Shown here: one piece after another, positions 61,266-64,000 of the stretch
Layout: every line of letters starts with the position of its first letter
Position numbering within the stretch: position 1 is the first letter of the stretch
From: Bacillota bacterium
GTDB taxonomy: Bacteria > Bacillota > Clostridia > Acetivibrionales > DTU013
Reading direction: 5' to 3'
NCBI GenBank assembly: GCA_023412665.1
Contig: JAEZCA010000022.1
Location: 1-64,000, forward strand
Length of the DNA stretch: 64,000 bases
The notes under the pieces: generated by a model
The model's input: only the letters and a program-made list of their open reading frames with translations
Databases searched by the model: none
What the model was told of the DNA's origin: nothing
Translations under genes and position numbers: made by a program

Positions 61266-64000
61266 ATGAGAGTCATCACAAAAAACAAACGGATCAAGGT
61301 CATTGTCAACGGCCGGGAAATAGAAGTATATGATGATCTGACCATCCTCCAGGCCTTGCTCCAGGAGGATATACATATTCCCCATCTCTGTTATGATATC
61401 CGTCTTGAACGTTCAAATGGAAACTGTGGATTGTGTGTTGTAGAGGTAGGCGAAGGCGATCAAAAAAGAGATGTAAAGGCATGCCAGACTCCTATCCGGG
61501 AAGGCATGGTCATAACCACCAACAGCCCTAAGCTGAAAAGCTATCGTAAGGTACGCCTGGAGCAGATCCTGTCGGATCACAACGCCGACTGTGTCGCCCC
61601 CTGTGTCATGACGTGTCCGGCCGGCATCGATATCCAGGCTTATTTGCATCATGCAGCAAACGGTAATTTCAGTGCAGCTCTTCAGGTCATCAAAGATCGC
61701 AATCCCTTCCCTGTCGCCTGCGGCCGCGTATGCCCACATCCCTGTGAGGCCCAATGCCGTCGTAATCTGGTCGATTCCCCCGTTTCCATCAATCACGTCA
61801 AGCGCTTCATCGCTGACTGGGATATGGCTCAGGAAGAGCCCTGGATGCCTAAAAAGAAGGATGCTACCGGAAAACGCATCGCCATTGTGGGCGCCGGGCC
61901 GTCAGGTCTCGCCTGCGCATATTATAGCGCCATCAACGGTCACGATGTTACAGTATTTGAGCGTCAGCATTATGCCGGGGGTATGATGCGTTATGGTATC
62001 CCGGAGTATCGTCTGCCAAAGGCCACTCTTGAAAAGGAAGTCGACATAATCAAGAACCTTGGCGTCAAGATCATGACGAAAAAGGCCCTGGGTACTCACA
62101 TCAATCTCGAAGATCTCCAGAAGGATTTTGATGCTGTCTATCTGGCCATTGGTTCATGGCGCGCCACCCCCATGCATATCGAAGGAGAAAATCTCCCGGG
62201 TGTATGGCTTGGTATCCAGTTCCTTGAACAAGTCACCAAGCAAGCCGATATCCAGTTGGGTGACAATGTTATAGTCATCGGCGGAGGCAACACAGCCATT
62301 GACTGTGCCCGTGTTGCTTTGAGGAAAGGCGCTAAGGCTGTCAAGCTGATCTACCGCAGGACACGCGATGAAATGCCTGCTGAACCATATGAGGTTGAAG
62401 AGGCCCTTCATGAAGGTGTTGAGATGCTCTTCCTGATGGCTCCCACCAGCATTACTTCCGAGAATGGCAAAAAGAAATTGCAATGCATCAAGATGGAGCT
62501 CGGAGAACCTGACCGTTCAGGCCGTCGTCGTCCTGTGCCCATTGAAGGCAGTAACTTTGAAATCGAGGCCGATACCATTATCGGTGCGATCGGTCAAAGC
62601 ACGAATACACAATTCCTCTACAATGACCTCCCTGTAAAGCTGAACAAGTGGGGCGATATCGAGATCAACGGCAGAACCTCCCAGACCTCGGAAGTCGACA
62701 TTTTCGCCGGCGGAGACTGTGTCACAGGCCCTGCGACAGTCATTCAGGCTGTGGCCGCCGGACGCCGTGCTGCCGAAGCAATAGATAGCTTCCTCATAAA
62801 GGGATACGTTCAGGAAAGCCATGTGGACTACAGCTGCAGCCGAGGCTCTCTGGAGGACCTCCCAAAATGGGATTTTGAGCATTTCCCCAAGCTCGGGCGT
62901 GCTAATATGCCCAGTATTGACCTTAAAGAGAGAGAGGGCAACTTTAAGGAAGTTGAATTGGGACTCTCTGAAGAAGCTGCCCGCGAGGAAGCGCACCGCT
63001 GCCTGAGATGCGGATGTAACCAGCGCTATACTTGTGATTTGAGAAAAGAGGCTTCCGACCATGAAGTCAGGTTTGAGAAGCCCATCCATGAAAGACCTTG
63101 TATCCCCATTGTAGACGATCACCCCTTCATTATCAGGGACCATAACAAGTGTATTTCCTGCGGTCGTTGTATCGCAGCCTGTGCAGAGGTCGAAGGCCCC
63201 GATGTCCTGGCCTTTTACATGAAGCATGGCCGTCAGCTGGTGGGAACAAAAAGTGGTCTTCCCCTTCACGAAACTGATTGCGTCAGCTGCGGACAATGTG
63301 TGAATGCTTGTCCCTGCGGCGCATTAGAAACAAAGAGTGAAAACGGCAAGGTATTCAGGGCCCTCAACGATCCCTCCAAAACTGTGGTTGCCTTCGTCGC
63401 ACCTGCTGTACGAAGCGTAGTTTCTTCCCATTACGGAATTCCGTTTGACAAGGCTTCCGGATTCATGGCCGGGCTGCTCAAAAAGCTGGGCTTTGATAAG
63501 GTCTTCGACTTCTCCTTCGCTGCCGACCTGACCATTGTGGAGGAAACCACCGAATTCCTGAACCGTGTAGCCAATAAGGGGGTTATGCCCCAGTTTACCT
63601 CCTGCTGCCCCGGATGGGTCAATTTCGTCGAACGGCGTTATCCGGAGCTTATTCCCCATCTCTCTACCTGTAAATCACCACAACAGATGATGGGCGCAAC
63701 TGTGAAAAATCATTACGCCAAGCTGGCAGGTCTCAATAAAGATGATCTGTATGTAGTCTCCATTGTTCCTTGTATCGCTAAAAAATATGAGGCTGCTCGT
63801 CCGGAATTTGCACCCGATGGTATCCGTGATGTGGATGCGGTCCTGACATCCACTGAGATGATGCATATGGCCGAGCTTAAGCGCATAAATACGTCGTCCA
63901 TCGAACCTCAGGAATTTGATGAGCCCTACAGGCAGGTCACCGGAGCCGGTGTTCTCTTCGGCGCATCGGGCGGTGTGGCAGAAGCAGCTCTTCGTATGGC
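61266..64000 (+). CDS. Ferredoxin/GltD-like/[FeFe]-hydrogenase fusion, 3' end beyond window
   Basis: 911 codons are visible. Order: [2Fe-2S] ferredoxin (about 5-85; CYDIRLERSNGNCGLCVVEV); a GltD-like module with Cys clusters (CVAPCVMTCPAGID, CGRVCPHPCEAQC), FAD loop GAGPSGLACAY and NAD(P) loop GGGNTAIDCARVA; RCLRCGCNQRYTC; two [4Fe-4S] sets (CISCGRCIAACAEV, CVSCGQCVNACPCGAL); then the hydrogenase domain with H-cluster motif L1 TSCCPGW. Motif L2 reads VPCIAKK where MPCxxKK is usual. L3 lies outside the window. It should couple NAD(P)H and ferredoxin to H2 chemistry without separate diaphorase subunits. Confidence 0.9.
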   Translation, partial: MRVITKNKRIKVIVNGREIEVYDDLTILQALLQEDIHIPHLCYDIRLERSNGNCGLCVVEVGEGDQKRDVKACQTPIREGMVITTNSPKLKSYRKVRLEQILSDHNADCVAPCVMTCPAGIDIQAYLHHAANGNFSAALQVIKDRNPFPVACGRVCPHPCEAQCRRNLVDSPVSINHVKRFIADWDMAQEEPWMPKKKDATGKRIAIVGAGPSGLACAYYSAINGHDVTVFERQHYAGGMMRYGIPEYRLPKATLEKEVDIIKNLGVKIMTKKALGTHINLEDLQKDFDAVYLAIGSWRATPMHIEGENLPGVWLGIQFLEQVTKQADIQLGDNVIVIGGGNTAIDCARVALRKGAKAVKLIYRRTRDEMPAEPYEVEEALHEGVEMLFLMAPTSITSENGKKKLQCIKMELGEPDRSGRRRPVPIEGSNFEIEADTIIGAIGQSTNTQFLYNDLPVKLNKWGDIEINGRTSQTSEVDIFAGGDCVTGPATVIQAVAAGRRAAEAIDSFLIKGYVQESHVDYSCSRGSLEDLPKWDFEHFPKLGRANMPSIDLKEREGNFKEVELGLSEEAAREEAHRCLRCGCNQRYTCDLRKEASDHEVRFEKPIHERPCIPIVDDHPFIIRDHNKCISCGRCIAACAEVEGPDVLAFYMKHGRQLVGTKSGLPLHETDCVSCGQCVNACPCGALETKSENGKVFRALNDPSKTVVAFVAPAVRSVVSSHYGIPFDKASGFMAGLLKKLGFDKVFDFSFAADLTIVEETTEFLNRVANKGVMPQFTSCCPGWVNFVERRYPELIPHLSTCKSPQQMMGATVKNHYAKLAGLNKDDLYVVSIVPCIAKKYEAARPEFAPDGIRDVDAVLTSTEMMHMAELKRINTSSIEPQEFDEPYRQVTGAGVLFGASGGVAEAALRM

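Noticed and set aside
61413..63900. Several minus-strand frames opposite the hydrogenase gene
   Set aside because: They are by-products of its codon bias; the plus strand encodes continuous, clearly recognisable Fe-S, FAD and hydrogenase motifs.
1..64000. CRISPR array, prophage, tRNA or rRNA genes
   Set aside because: No regularly spaced repeats, phage structural or integrase genes, cloverleaf-like segments or conserved rRNA stretches were seen on reading both strands.

Overview
The window reads as chromosomal DNA of an anaerobic, plant-fibre-degrading clostridial Firmicute. The evidence is a modular [FeFe]-hydrogenase, three GH10 xylanases (one anchored by S-layer homology modules, two lipoproteins), a tryptophanase-like lyase, a DUF1540 protein, a YolD/Y-family polymerase pair under a GAAC-N4-GTTC LexA box, strong AGGAGG-type ribosome binding sites and moderate GC. 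No rRNA, tRNA, CRISPR array, transposase or prophage module was recognised, so the species is not assigned.

Layout. 1-6.6 kb: small hydrophobic protein (cut by the window edge), YkuD L,D-transpeptidase, AEC transporter, SLH-TPR surface protein, a self-regulated ABC-GntR operon with a perfect operator, a DHH phosphoesterase and a DUF1540 protein. 6.7-16.3 kb: codBA (cytosine uptake and deamination) behind a highly structured leader, an amino-acid ABC operon whose binding protein looks circularly permuted, a MATE pump, and an XRE-cupin regulator with an acyl-CoA synthetase. 16.4-24 kb: two large GH10 xylanases sharing a 5'-leader element. 24-31.5 kb: a possible structured RNA, an AmtB-PII fusion behind a terminator-like hairpin, pfkA, a PTS IIC protein, a methyltransferase and a second MATE pump. 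31.7-38.1 kb: a five-gene efflux operon (ATPase, FtsX-type permease, HlyD-type adaptor, response regulator, histidine kinase) with a promoter carrying 10-bp direct repeats. 38.1-44.5 kb: LigD, an MFS transporter, and LacI and MerR/TipA regulators.

44.5-52.8 kb is the most unusual part. A drug-sensor-type AraC/GyrI regulator is followed 10 bp later by a gene fusing two TrmO-like domains to a UvrA that lacks the UvrB-binding insert. Around this pair are decayed genes: a GNAT fragment between direct repeats, a solute-binding protein split by one in-frame TAA, and an HprK-like kinase fragment joined to a Cys/Trp/Gly-rich tail in another frame. A gene with a possible nuclease-like fold also lies here.

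52.7-64 kb: mnmD-like tRNA methyltransferase, DbpA-type helicase, a third GH10 protein with two altered active-site residues, the tryptophanase-like lyase, a small membrane protein, the SOS-type polymerase operon, and the first 911 codons of a ferredoxin/GltD-like/[FeFe]-hydrogenase fusion that runs off the right edge.

Working together: the xylanases feed pentose sugars into fermentation (pfkA), and hydrogenase disposes of electrons. codBA, AmtB-PII and the amino-acid ABC system scavenge nitrogen. Several independent efflux and drug-response units (two MATE, one MFS, the ABC efflux operon, the UvrA fusion, MerR/TipA) suggest a life among antibiotic producers.
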